Shown piece after piece: positions 5,690 through 15,300 of a DNA stretch of 21,636 bases; position 1 is the stretch's first letter; each line of letters starts with the position of its first letter. The stretch comes from a virus. Made by a program: the position numbers and the translations under genes. The stretch lies in the IMG/VR virus record IMGVR_UViG_3300025120_000657, positions 1 through 21,636 of that record. One strand, given 5' to 3'. The notes below the pieces were generated by a model. It saw nothing but the letters and a program-made list of their open reading frames with translations, made no database searches and was not told the DNA's origin.

Positions 5690-7371
5690 TGGGGTTTGAA
5701 AAAATAGTAATAAAGCAAGTGGTAAAAGTAGCCAAAGATACAGCTAAAATAGAAGCTGCATTATCTACTATACAAGATAAACTTATTAATGACTCACTTA
5801 AAGCTTTTGATAAAACAGAAATCAATCCATCATTATTAGAATTTAATATTGAAGATTTAGCAAATAATAGAATAGAAGATCCAAATAGTGTCTTTACTCC
5901 TGAAAATTTATGTGCTCCTCCACCATTAACTGAAACACAAAAACAACAATCTATACAAGCTGTTGAAAAATTACAATCAGATATTTCTACTGTAGTTGAT
6001 AATGTTGATTCTTTAAAACAAGCATTATTAATTGTTAAACAACCTTTACAAGTTTTAGAAGTAACAGCTTCTAATTTAAGTACTATAATAGGTACAGTTA
6101 AAAATGCAATTAAAGTTATAAAAGCAATTCCTATACCTACAGCAATAATACCCCCATCTGGAGGGGTAGGAGTGCCAATTAATGTTTTAACAATACTTTC
6201 TGATTCTTTAGATACATTAGATAAATTATTAGGAAAAGCAAAAGGTGTAACTTCAATAGTAGGTCCATTAGTAAGAAGTGTATCAACTATGATAACTGGA
6301 ACTATTACATCTGTAGATACATTAGTAGGTAATATTCCTGGGGCTTTAGTGGTATGTAGTTTTATAAAATCTAAAGTTGAATTAGGAGATTCTTGCCCAA
6401 CAGTAAATCAACAAGATATGAATGCTGTCCAAACAGCTGTATCACTAGATATTCAAACAGCTGTAGCAGGACTTGGAGATTCTTCAATAGAGGAAGTAAA
6501 TTTATTAAATGAAACTCAATTATTAGAAAGATTACAATATAATTCTAGTAATCCTATTATTTATAAATGGTTTACACTTAACTTACAAAATAATCCTGAT
6601 AATCCTTATAATTTCTCATCAAGAAGAATTATTGGGAGAAGATATTTTTCATGGGATTATGACCAAACAGGATCAGGTGTTTTACACTTCAAACCAGGCC
6701 AAGATGGAATACTTCTTGAACCTTTAGTTGGTCCTATAGAATTATTTAGTGATCCTTTAGGATCAGGAGAATATTCATTTGCATCATCAGCTCAAGTATT
6801 AGTTGAAGAAATGAAATATGCAATAGATCAATTTTTAATAGATGTTACATCTGAACTCCAACTTAATTTAGACTTCAACCCCCAACGTGAAGTAATAGGA
6901 GAAATTGATTTACAAAGTCTAAATAATCCATTAGGTTTAAACAGCACTGAGGGTACAGAAGACACAGATAATGCTATTTTACCAGACTTTATATTAAATG
7001 GTCAAAATATAGTTAGACCTGAATTACCTTCATATAACCCTAATACAGGTTTAGTAACTATGTTAGGAGGACCTAAACAAGTTAGTGGTTCTATTCAAAT
7101 TAATAAACCCGGAACTAGAATTAAGCTAGAATCATTTGGTGGAACTAACCAAGGAGATTTTTTAAATACTCTTCTTAATATAACTCCTCCATATGGGGTA
7201 GGATTACCTAACCAAGCATCAATTATAAGCAGACTCACAGAAGTATTGGCATATGATAATGCAGAAGAAGAATACACATTCCCGGCTACAGGATCTTGGG
7301 GGTACTTAATGAAAATAACAGCTAATGATGGAGGAACCCCACAATCTACTTTTGATTTAATATCCCCATAG
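5689..7371 (+). CDS. Virion structural protein, probable baseplate/tail component (560 aa)
   Basis: A 560-aa protein whose ATG overlaps the spike stop codon (TAATG). Residues 1-45 are helical. Residues 80-145 have coiled-coil character (EKLQSDISTVVDNVDSLKQA). Residues 140-225 are markedly hydrophobic and small-residue-rich, including IPIPTAIIPPSGGVGVPINV and two further Gly/Thr/Val runs. Residues 285-440 are mixed, with an aromatic-rich patch (RRIIGRRYFSWDY at 312-324). Residues 440-560 are Gly/Asn/Pro-rich and probably beta. Its position between spike and gp25 suggests a hub or tail-tip role. Length is close to T4's tape measure gp29 (590 aa), but the helical part is too short for a simple tape measure. 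Exact role unknown. Confidence 0.65.
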   Translation: MGFEKIVIKQVVKVAKDTAKIEAALSTIQDKLINDSLKAFDKTEINPSLLEFNIEDLANNRIEDPNSVFTPENLCAPPPLTETQKQQSIQAVEKLQSDISTVVDNVDSLKQALLIVKQPLQVLEVTASNLSTIIGTVKNAIKVIKAIPIPTAIIPPSGGVGVPINVLTILSDSLDTLDKLLGKAKGVTSIVGPLVRSVSTMITGTITSVDTLVGNIPGALVVCSFIKSKVELGDSCPTVNQQDMNAVQTAVSLDIQTAVAGLGDSSIEEVNLLNETQLLERLQYNSSNPIIYKWFTLNLQNNPDNPYNFSSRRIIGRRYFSWDYDQTGSGVLHFKPGQDGILLEPLVGPIELFSDPLGSGEYSFASSAQVLVEEMKYAIDQFLIDVTSELQLNLDFNPQREVIGEIDLQSLNNPLGLNSTEGTEDTDNAILPDFILNGQNIVRPELPSYNPNTGLVTMLGGPKQVSGSIQINKPGTRIKLESFGGTNQGDFLNTLLNITPPYGVGLPNQASIISRLTEVLAYDNAEEEYTFPATGSWGYLMKITANDGGTPQSTFDLISP

Positions 7372-7390
7372 CAAAAGCCTAATAATTTAA

Positions 7391-7402
7391 TATTTATAAA
7401 TA
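7391..7402 (+). promoter_or_regulatory. Candidate late promoter with exact TATAAATA box
   Basis: TATTTATAA at 7391-7399 runs into TATAAATA at 7395-7402, identical to the T4 late-promoter -10 consensus read by gp55. It lies in a 41-bp gap, eleven bases from box end to the ATG at 7413, and ahead of the gp25-gp6 wedge run. T4 late promoters need no -35 element, and none is obvious here. This is the strongest of the four motif copies. Confidence 0.5.
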
Positions 7403-7412
7403 AAACAATATA

Positions 7413-7763
7413 ATGAAGACATCAGCATTAAAAATAATAATAAAAGAAGCCGTAAAAGAAGCAATTCAAGAAGAATTGAAGGACATTTTATTAGAAGCTG
7501 TTAAGACTCCAAAAGTTATAACACAAGCACCTATGACCTCTATGGTTGAAAGTGTAAATCCTACACTCCCCCCTCAACCATCAATGTCATCTGAAGAAAA
7601 AAGAGCAGCTTATGCTAATATCTTAGGAGATACTGGAGCAGCTTTAAATAGTAATAATGTTCAATCTTTTCAACCTCAAGCGGGGATGGATGTAGCTAAT
7701 GGAACATTACCATCAGGAGAAGTAGATATGTCTCAAATAATGGGATTAATGAATCAAAAATAA
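7413..7763 (+). CDS. Hypothetical phage protein with N-terminal helix (116 aa)
   Basis: A 116-aa protein. Residues 1-31 (beginning MKTSALKIIIKEAVKEAIQE) form a strong Lys/Glu amphipathic helix. The rest (Pro, Ser, Gln, Asn, Met-rich) looks disordered, with one short helix around 60-72 (SSEEKRAAYANILG). It ends in a Met-rich tail. Its stop overlaps the gp25 ATG by one base (TAATG). The helix-plus-flexible-tail design would suit a tail assembly adaptor or chaperone, but no family is recognised. It is the first gene after the best late-promoter candidate. Confidence 0.7.
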   Translation: MKTSALKIIIKEAVKEAIQEELKDILLEAVKTPKVITQAPMTSMVESVNPTLPPQPSMSSEEKRAAYANILGDTGAALNSNNVQSFQPQAGMDVANGTLPSGEVDMSQIMGLMNQK

Positions 7764-8170
7764 TGGCAAGAATATTACAAAGTAGATTTCCTATAGACCT
7801 TCAACCTAGCAGAGCTGTTGGGTTTGGTTTTCCTTTAAATGGAGATGCTGTCTTTGTACCTACTTATACTACAAGGGAACAAATTAAAGCTAATATGATT
7901 AATTATTTGTTAACTAATAAAGGAGAAAGAGTATTTAGACCCCTATTTGGTGCTGATTTAAGAAATTTATTATTTGAAAATATTTTAGATGTTACTGTAG
8001 ATGATTTAAAAACATCGATACAAAATGACATTTCAGTATATTTCCCAAATGTAGAAATAAAAGAAATAGAATTTAATAACCAACCAGATAATAATACTAT
8101 CAATTTTAACTTAACTTATCAAATAGTAAATTTTGGAATAGAAGATAGTTTAAATATATCACTACAATAA
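7763..8170 (+). CDS. Baseplate wedge protein, gp25-like
   Basis: A 135-aa homologue of T4 gp25 (132 aa)/P2 W, the small wedge protein that helps start sheath assembly at the baseplate. The family signature is visible: GFGFPLNGDAVF near residues 20-31, then NYLLTNKGERVFRPLFGADL (residues about 48-67), including the diagnostic ER-x-x-x-P-x-x-G arrangement, followed by LLFE. The C-terminal half alternates strands and helices as in the family. It starts on the last base of the preceding stop and its own stop overlaps the gp6-like ATG, so the three genes are translationally coupled. All seven Arg codons are AGA or AGG. The gp25-gp6 order is the usual conserved baseplate order. Confidence 0.92.
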   Translation: MARILQSRFPIDLQPSRAVGFGFPLNGDAVFVPTYTTREQIKANMINYLLTNKGERVFRPLFGADLRNLLFENILDVTVDDLKTSIQNDISVYFPNVEIKEIEFNNQPDNNTINFNLTYQIVNFGIEDSLNISLQ

Positions 8171-10038
8171 TGGCTAAATTAGAAAGAGACATAAGATACA
8201 TAGATAGAGATTTTAATACACTTAGAAACTCTTTAATACAATATTCTAAAACTTATTTTCCCGATACATACAATGATTTTTCAGAAACATCTACTGGGAT
8301 GTTATTTATGGAAATGGCAGCTTATGTAGGTGATGTTTTATCTTTTTATTTAGATAACCAGATTCAAGAAACTTTTATTCAAAAGGCAAGACAAACCACA
8401 AATTTATATGCTTTAGCTTATTCTTTAGGGTATGTGCCTAAAGTTACAACAGTTGCTTCTGCTATGGTAGATTTTTACCAACAAGTACCAGCTATATTTG
8501 ACATACCTACAGGTGAGTATGTCCCTGATTATAATTATTCATTAATTATTCCAGAAAACACTCAGGTAGTGTCTAATACTGACTCAACCCAAAAATTTAT
8601 AATTGAAGATGCTATTGATTTTTCAGCATCAAGTTCATTAGACCCAACTATAAGTTCAGTATATCAAATAGCAGGTTTAAACCCTACTTATTATTTACTA
8701 AAAAAATCAAGAAAAGCAATATCGGCAACTGTAAACACACAAGAATTTGTATTTACAGCATCTAAAAAATTTGACACTAGAACTATTAATAATACTAATA
8801 TTATAGGCATATTAGACATAGTTGACAGTGATGGTAATACTTGGTATGAAGTGCCCAATTTAGCGCAAGAAAACGTATTTAATACAATAAGAAACACAAA
8901 TACAAATGATCCCAACTTTATAGTAGATCCTGAAGTTCCTTATTTATTAGAATTAAAAACAGTACAAAGAAGATTTGCGTCTAGATTTTTAAATGAAAGA
9001 AATCTCCAATTACAATTTGGAGCAGGAAGTACTAGATCAACAACAGAAGAAATAATTCCAAATCCTGATAATGTAGGTTTAGGATTACCTTTTGAAAGAA
9101 CTAAATTAACAACAGCCTTTTCTCCTGTAAATTTTGTATTTACTAATACTTATGGAATTGCTCCCTATAATACCACTTTAACAGTAAGATATTTAACTGG
9201 GGGAGGAGCAGCAGCTAATGTAGAAGCTGGAGCTTTGACAGTAGTAGATGATACTAATATTGTTTTTATTAACCCAGATTTAGCAAATGAAGCTTTAGCA
9301 AATCAAATATTTAATACTATATCTAGTAATAATCCAAAAGCAGCAGATGGAGGTATGGATGGGGATACTATAGAAGATATAAGACAAAACTCATTAGGAA
9401 ATTTCCAAAACCAATTAAGAACAGTAACTACACAGGATTATTTAATTAGATCATTATCTATGCCTTCTAATTTAGGGGTCATAGCTAAAGCACATGCCCA
9501 GCCCCAAAAAATAGGAGATTATCAAGCTGGTGAACTTCCAACAGTATTAGATTTATATGTTTTATCTTATGATGCTAATAAAAAATTAAGAGAGGCCTCA
9601 TTATTACTAAAACGAAATCTACAGACATATTTATCAGAGTATAGAATGATAAATGATTCAATTAAAATCAAGGATGCTTATATAATTAATATTGAAGTAT
9701 TGTTTGATATTATTGTATTACCTAATTTTAATAATAGTGAAGTAATAACTAAATGTGTAGATTCACTAACTAGTTATTTTGACATAGATAAATGGCAAAT
9801 TAATGAACCTATTTTATTAAAAGATATATCTATACTTTTAGATAAAGTAGAAGGAGTTCAAACTGTAAATGATATAACAATTAATAATTTATCTGGAGAA
9901 AATTTAGGGTATAGTAAATTTTCATATGATATAACAACAGCTACCATAAAAGGTGTAGTTTACCCATCTATAGATCCTATGGTTTTTGAAGTTAAAAATC
10001 CAACACAAGATATAAAAGGTAGAGTAGTACAATTATAA
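8170..10038 (+). CDS. Baseplate wedge protein, gp6/J-like
   Basis: A 622-aa homologue of T4 gp6 (660 aa), the wedge protein that forms the inner ring of the baseplate. The N-terminal ~105 residues are diagnostic: RDFNTLRNSLIQYSKTYFPD, then TGMLFMEMAAYVGDVLSFYL and QARQTTNLYALAYSLGY-like spacing. The central J-like domain includes a DIRQN...FQNQLRTVTTQDYLIRS segment near residues 400-428, the typical joint before the C-terminal domain. The C-terminal ~150 residues carry alternating strands and helices (e.g. EPILLKDISILLDKVEGVQT) that probably mediate dimerisation. It is coupled to gp25 by TAATG. A 9-bp gap separates it from the next wedge gene. Confidence 0.9.
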   Translation: MAKLERDIRYIDRDFNTLRNSLIQYSKTYFPDTYNDFSETSTGMLFMEMAAYVGDVLSFYLDNQIQETFIQKARQTTNLYALAYSLGYVPKVTTVASAMVDFYQQVPAIFDIPTGEYVPDYNYSLIIPENTQVVSNTDSTQKFIIEDAIDFSASSSLDPTISSVYQIAGLNPTYYLLKKSRKAISATVNTQEFVFTASKKFDTRTINNTNIIGILDIVDSDGNTWYEVPNLAQENVFNTIRNTNTNDPNFIVDPEVPYLLELKTVQRRFASRFLNERNLQLQFGAGSTRSTTEEIIPNPDNVGLGLPFERTKLTTAFSPVNFVFTNTYGIAPYNTTLTVRYLTGGGAAANVEAGALTVVDDTNIVFINPDLANEALANQIFNTISSNNPKAADGGMDGDTIEDIRQNSLGNFQNQLRTVTTQDYLIRSLSMPSNLGVIAKAHAQPQKIGDYQAGELPTVLDLYVLSYDANKKLREASLLLKRNLQTYLSEYRMINDSIKIKDAYIINIEVLFDIIVLPNFNNSEVITKCVDSLTSYFDIDKWQINEPILLKDISILLDKVEGVQTVNDITINNLSGENLGYSKFSYDITTATIKGVVYPSIDPMVFEVKNPTQDIKGRVVQL

Positions 10039-10047
10039 TAATATAAT

Positions 10048-11928
10048 ATGGCAATATATAAAATTTTTCCAACAAAAGATACAACCTTATATACTATATC
10101 CCAGAGTATGAATACTGGTATTGATGAAATATTAGAGGCATCTACTTATATTCGAGCAACTAAAGCTCAAGTTAGTAGATATTTATTAAAATTTTCACAA
10201 CCAGAAATCAATAGTTGGATTCAAACTTATATATCAGGTTCAGGAGTTACAGTACTTAATACAAATATAGGTGAATCTGATTTTTTATATGATCAAACAA
10301 TGACATCATCTGCTAATTACCCAACACAATCAAATGGTGTAGGGTTTATTACAGATTCATGGGATTTAATACCATCTTCATCAACTGGAAATGGAAAAGG
10401 ACAACATTTTAATGTTCAAACACATGGAGCTTATTTTATACCTAATAGAGACATAGCAGACACATTAGTAATTACACCCACATTTACTGCAAATGATGGT
10501 ACTTATGGCCCCTTTATTATATCAAATGATGATGTACAAAATACAGTTACAACATCTTCTTTAAGTGCTTCAATAAATTTAATAGTTAAAGATAATAAAG
10601 TAATATCTGCACCAATAGTAAATAATGGATCTTCTTCATATGTAAGTCAAGATTATTTTTCATATTTTGATAATAGAGACATTTACTTAACACCAGCAGC
10701 TATTGACTCAACAGTTGGGGCTGGGGTATTTACATTTAACCAAGCATATCCTAACGATACTTTTTATTTTAAAATCCATGCTGATGATTTAGTAACAACA
10801 GTAGCAGTTTTAGAAGCACAACCTCCTTATGGAATTGGTTATAAACCTGGAGATAAATTAGTATTTAAATCAGAATCATTTGCAGGTTACCCAATGTCAG
10901 ATGATATAAAAATAACACTATCATCACCTGCAGTATCAGCATCTAATTGGAGTAATAGAAATTTTGGGGTAGATTTAAGAAACTCAGCAGCTGTTGTAAG
11001 TGGTCTAAACATAAATCAAGAATTAAAAATATACCCTATATCAGGAAGTTGGGGGATGGGAACTGGGAAATTATTTAATATCCCACAAACAACAGATGGT
11101 GCTAGTTGGATATGGAAAACATATTCAGGATCAGCAGGAACAGGAGCTGAAAAATGGCAAACAGTAGGACCTTATGGTAATTATGCAACAGCGTCTTATG
11201 AATCATCTGACAATGAAGGTGGGGGAAATTGGTATACAGGTTCAAATTTAGACTTACCTATTACTCAATCTAGAGTATTTTCTTATGGTTTTGGAGTTGA
11301 TTTAAGTGTTGATGTAACAAATACTATAAAAACATGGTATACTAATTCATTGGTTGATAATTCAAAAGGGTTTCCTAATGATGGGTTTTTAGTTAAACAA
11401 TCAAGTTCGAGAGAATTTATTTTAAATGAAAATGCAACAGCTACTTTTAGATATTTTTCAGTAGATACTAATACTATATACCCTCCTCTTTTAGATTTAA
11501 AATGGGAAGATTGGTATTATAACACAGGATCATCAGATAATTTAATATTAGGTACTCCTGAAGCATTTATTTCTATATATAATAATGCTGGTACTTATTA
11601 TTCAGAAAGTGTTGAAAGATTTAGAATAGCAGCAATACCTAAATACCCAGATGTAGTGTTTCAAACTGCATCTTTATATACAACTAATTTTTACCTCCCA
11701 CCAGGATCTTCTTCATATGCTATTAAAGATAGTTATACTAATGAATTTGTAATCCCTTTTGATAATAAATTTACACAAATAAGTTCTGATACAACTTCAA
11801 GCTATTTTGATATTTACATGAATGGGTTAGAACCTGAGAGATATTATACAATTTTAATTAAATCTACATTAGATGGTACTACACAAGTATTTGATGAAAA
11901 TATAATGTTTAAAGTAATAAATGGGTAA
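10048..11928 (+). CDS. Virion structural protein with split DNRLRE-like module (626 aa)
   Basis: A 626-aa strand-rich protein. The first ~55 residues (FPTKDTTLYTISQSMNTGID, then YLLKFSQPEI) look like the start of a DNRLRE-type beta-sandwich. The pattern typical of the second half of such modules appears only near residues 410-490 (VDLSVDVTNTIKTWY, then GFLVKQSS, FRYFSVDTNTIYPPLLDLKW). About 350 residues seem to be inserted between, including a GIGYKPGDKLVF motif near 263-274. The C-terminus (RYYTILIKSTLDGTT to FKVING) is another beta domain. Position right after gp6 and before the giant protein suggests an outer wedge or fibre-connector role. Not assigned to a named T4 protein. Its stop overlaps the next ATG by one base. 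Confidence 0.7.
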   Translation: MAIYKIFPTKDTTLYTISQSMNTGIDEILEASTYIRATKAQVSRYLLKFSQPEINSWIQTYISGSGVTVLNTNIGESDFLYDQTMTSSANYPTQSNGVGFITDSWDLIPSSSTGNGKGQHFNVQTHGAYFIPNRDIADTLVITPTFTANDGTYGPFIISNDDVQNTVTTSSLSASINLIVKDNKVISAPIVNNGSSSYVSQDYFSYFDNRDIYLTPAAIDSTVGAGVFTFNQAYPNDTFYFKIHADDLVTTVAVLEAQPPYGIGYKPGDKLVFKSESFAGYPMSDDIKITLSSPAVSASNWSNRNFGVDLRNSAAVVSGLNINQELKIYPISGSWGMGTGKLFNIPQTTDGASWIWKTYSGSAGTGAEKWQTVGPYGNYATASYESSDNEGGGNWYTGSNLDLPITQSRVFSYGFGVDLSVDVTNTIKTWYTNSLVDNSKGFPNDGFLVKQSSSREFILNENATATFRYFSVDTNTIYPPLLDLKWEDWYYNTGSSDNLILGTPEAFISIYNNAGTYYSESVERFRIAAIPKYPDVVFQTASLYTTNFYLPPGSSSYAIKDSYTNEFVIPFDNKFTQISSDTTSSYFDIYMNGLEPERYYTILIKSTLDGTTQVFDENIMFKVING

Positions 11929-12371
11929 TGGCAGAAAAAATATACACTAAAGAAGAATTAGATGTAATTAGAAGAGTTACAGAAGAACAAGCAAAATTAA
12001 GAAATGAATCTGTAACGCTAGTAAAACAAGCATTTAATAAAGATAAATTTAATGAAACTGTAAATACAGACTTTACAGAATTGGGAGTTCCTGAAGTAGA
12101 TTTAAGTTTTTTCGACCCAAACTTGGCTACTATAGGAGATTTTTTTACCATATATAATAATTTATTCTTTTTAATTCCAAAAACAGGTCCTAACTCACAT
12201 ACCGAATTAATAATTCAAAGTAGTGAATATGTAGATTATAAAGCAAACCAAGAAGAAATTCAAGCATTATTAGACGAAATAACAGACTTAAGAGAACAAA
12301 ATTTACAATTAAATATAGATATAGGTAATGTTCTCCAAGCAACGGAAGAAATACAATCATCAATAAACTAA
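11928..12371 (+). CDS. Probable baseplate accessory protein with C-terminal coiled coil (147 aa)
   Basis: A 147-aa protein that starts inside the previous stop codon (TAATG). Residues 1-45 are helical and charged. The middle has an aromatic, strand-like segment (IGDFFTIYNNLFFLIP around 67-82). Residues about 103-145 form a heptad-like Glu/Leu/Ile coiled coil (EEIQALLDEITDLREQNLQL). No membrane segment is convincing. Tight coupling to the 626-aa wedge protein and a 7-bp gap to the giant protein suggest a bridging role or an assembly chaperone. Function unknown. Confidence 0.7.
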   Translation: MAEKIYTKEELDVIRRVTEEQAKLRNESVTLVKQAFNKDKFNETVNTDFTELGVPEVDLSFFDPNLATIGDFFTIYNNLFFLIPKTGPNSHTELIIQSSEYVDYKANQEEIQALLDEITDLREQNLQLNIDIGNVLQATEEIQSSIN

Positions 12372-12378
12372 CTAAAAA

Positions 12379-15300
12379 ATGGCATTAATAGAAGTTTCAT
12401 CATCCATTTCCACATTAAACCCATCATCTTTTTTAACTGATGGGTTTGAACTTTCTTCTCAGGCTATTATACCTAGTGAAGAATATTCAGGATCTTTTAT
12501 TGAAGGTGAAAATAATGTAGAATTTTTTATATATAATTCCCAAACAAGAGTAGAATATGCTGATTACAATTTTACAAACTATAAAATAGTTAATAATTCT
12601 AACCCTAATAGTGAGGGTACTAATATGATTAATTTATCTCCTGAAAGAGATGTATTAGATAAAGGATATTCTAATGGTAAATTAACTGCTTTTTATAATT
12701 TTGTAAATAATGAATTAAGCTCTTCTATAGATAATACATATTTTATATCAGAAATATCATCAGATAGAACGGAAATAAAAATAAATTCAAATTTTATATC
12801 TAATAATGATATTCAATCTTCATTTATAAAATTCCAACAACAACTTCAAACTGCTGAGTATTTTGACGAGTTTTACATTTCATTTGGTAATAATGAAAAT
12901 CATATAGGAATAAATACAAAAATTGAAATAGATATTAAAGATGCAGAACGAGCTCCAACATCTATTTTTATAAAATTATATGACGCATTACCTTTAAAAT
13001 ATAAAGTTAGTGATCAATTATATGTTTTTACTAAAACAGCAGAATCATTAGCTTATCAAATTGAATTTGAAGAAAGTTTTACTCTTCCTGATACTAATAT
13101 CCAATTAAAAGGTCCTAATACCAATTTAAATATTCAAGATTTTACTAATGGGGACAGTGTATATAAAAATAAAAATCAATTAATAGAAACTAAATCATCA
13201 TCATCAAAGGATGAATTAGTAAATGTATTAAATAGAAAAGGAATACATTTAACTCCTAACTATTCATCAGCTTCCTTTAATGAATTTGTTAATTTTTCCT
13301 CAGCAAAAGCTAGAGTAAATAATTTTGTTACTAAAGTAACAAATATTCAAACTTATGAAAATGATATAAGATTATTAAGTGCAACAACTGGATCAAACTC
13401 CACAGCGGTATCTTCTAGTATATCATCATTATGGACTAAAATTGAAGAAGAAATTAAAAACTTTGATGGGTTTGAATATTACCAATATTATAATACAGGG
13501 TCAGATACTTATCCTAAAACAGGGGATGTTTACCCATTTGAATTATTAGATGTAGATAATACTGAAGTTAAAACATGGTTAGGTAGTGATAATTCATTAA
13601 ATCAGTACTATGGAGGAATGATATATTCAGCTTCTATATATGATGAAAATAATGAAAATTGGTTATATTATACAATTCCTGCATTTATTACTGAACAAAA
13701 TAATAATGATAATTATATTGAATTTTGTAATTTAGTAGGTCAATCTTTTGATGAATTATGGTTATATACAAAAGCAGTAACTAATAAACTAAATACTACA
13801 AACCAACTAGATAAAGGTGTACCTTTATCATTAGCTGATGATGTAATTACATCCTTAGGATACACTGGGTTTGGGAATAATTACAATAATCAAGATAATT
13901 TTATTGGACTAGTAGGTAATGATAATGGTAGTTATGTTCCTCCTACAGGAAGTGAATACATAACAAATTATATAGCTATAAATAAAGGGACTATTACTAA
14001 CTATTGGCAAGATAATTATTCTTGGGAGGACTATGTTGAACAATTAATAACAGCTGGTTTTCCTTATCCTGTAGATAGAGTAAGTAAAGAAATTTTTAAA
14101 CGTCTTTACCATAATATGGCTTACTTAGTTAAAAAGAAAGGGACAATAGCAGGTTTACGACAATTAATTAATATTTGGGGTATTCCTAGTACTATATTAA
14201 GAATTAGTGAATTTGGGGGCAAAAATAAAGATGAAACAGATGATTATGATTTGTGGTATCAGAGGTATAGTTATGCATACACTCCTGTAGCTAATTCTTA
14301 TAGAGCAAGTGCATCAGCAATAGTGCCTTGGATGCCATTAGAAAGAAACTATATAGCAGAAACAGAATACATTGTACCTGATGGGGTAGGATTTAGGTTT
14401 AAAACAACAGGTTTTCCTTCTTCCTCATATGCGGGTGATGGTTTTGCTAGTCAGTCTTTAGCAGTTAAAAAATCAAATGGAACAAATGATGATGAATTTG
14501 ATTGGAGTATAGCATTATTTTACACAGGGTCAACATCTGGTTCATATTCAGGAGCAACAAATAGTGACTATGTAGACTACGGAGAAATGAGACTTATAAT
14601 GTCAGCTTCTGTAGAAGATGGAGGAACAATAATATCTGATCCTATTTATTTACCATTTTTTGATAAGGGTTGGTGGACTGTTCTTTTACAAAGAGATAAC
14701 CATTCTAATGCAAACAATTCTATTACCAATTATACATTATTTGTTAAAAATAAATTATATGATGGTTGGGATGGTAATAGTATAGGGTTTGAAGGTTCAA
14801 CAACAATATCTAATTTTGACCCAGGTCAAGGAGGACTTTATGGAACCGATGTTTATCAAACAGCTTTATATGGAGGTTATATATCTGAATCTGTAAACCA
14901 TGGTTGGAATAAATATGGAACAGATGGTACCGTTGATGGAGTTTATATAGGGGGTAGATTAAATGGTTCAAGAGTAGGAGAACCAGGATTTACAACAAAT
15001 GAAGCAGGATTTGGTTTTTCAGGATCATTTCAAGAATTTAGATATTATTCTAATGCTATAAGTGAATCAGTATTTAATGATACTGTTATGAATCCTGAAT
15101 CTATTGAAGGTAATAGTATAACAGGATCTCTATCTTCATTCGATATAGTTAATTTTAGAGCTCCTTTAGGAAATGAATTAGAAAGTTTCTTTACAGCTTC
15201 TTCATTAACACAACATGAAGAAGTAATATCTTCATCCCACCCAGCTATAACAGCATCTGCCCCAGAATATATAACAGGATCTTTTATAAATCCTGCTGAT

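Noticed and set aside
6558-6566. Another TATTTATAA copy
   Set aside because: It lies inside the 560-aa gene, encoding ordinary residues, with no start codon of a supported gene downstream; taken as chance in AT-rich DNA, and a reminder that the motif is not exclusive to gaps.
5689-7371. Tape measure protein call for the 560-aa gene
   Set aside because: Length is near T4 gp29, but only part is helical and the last third is beta/Gly-rich, so a simple tape measure is not supported.
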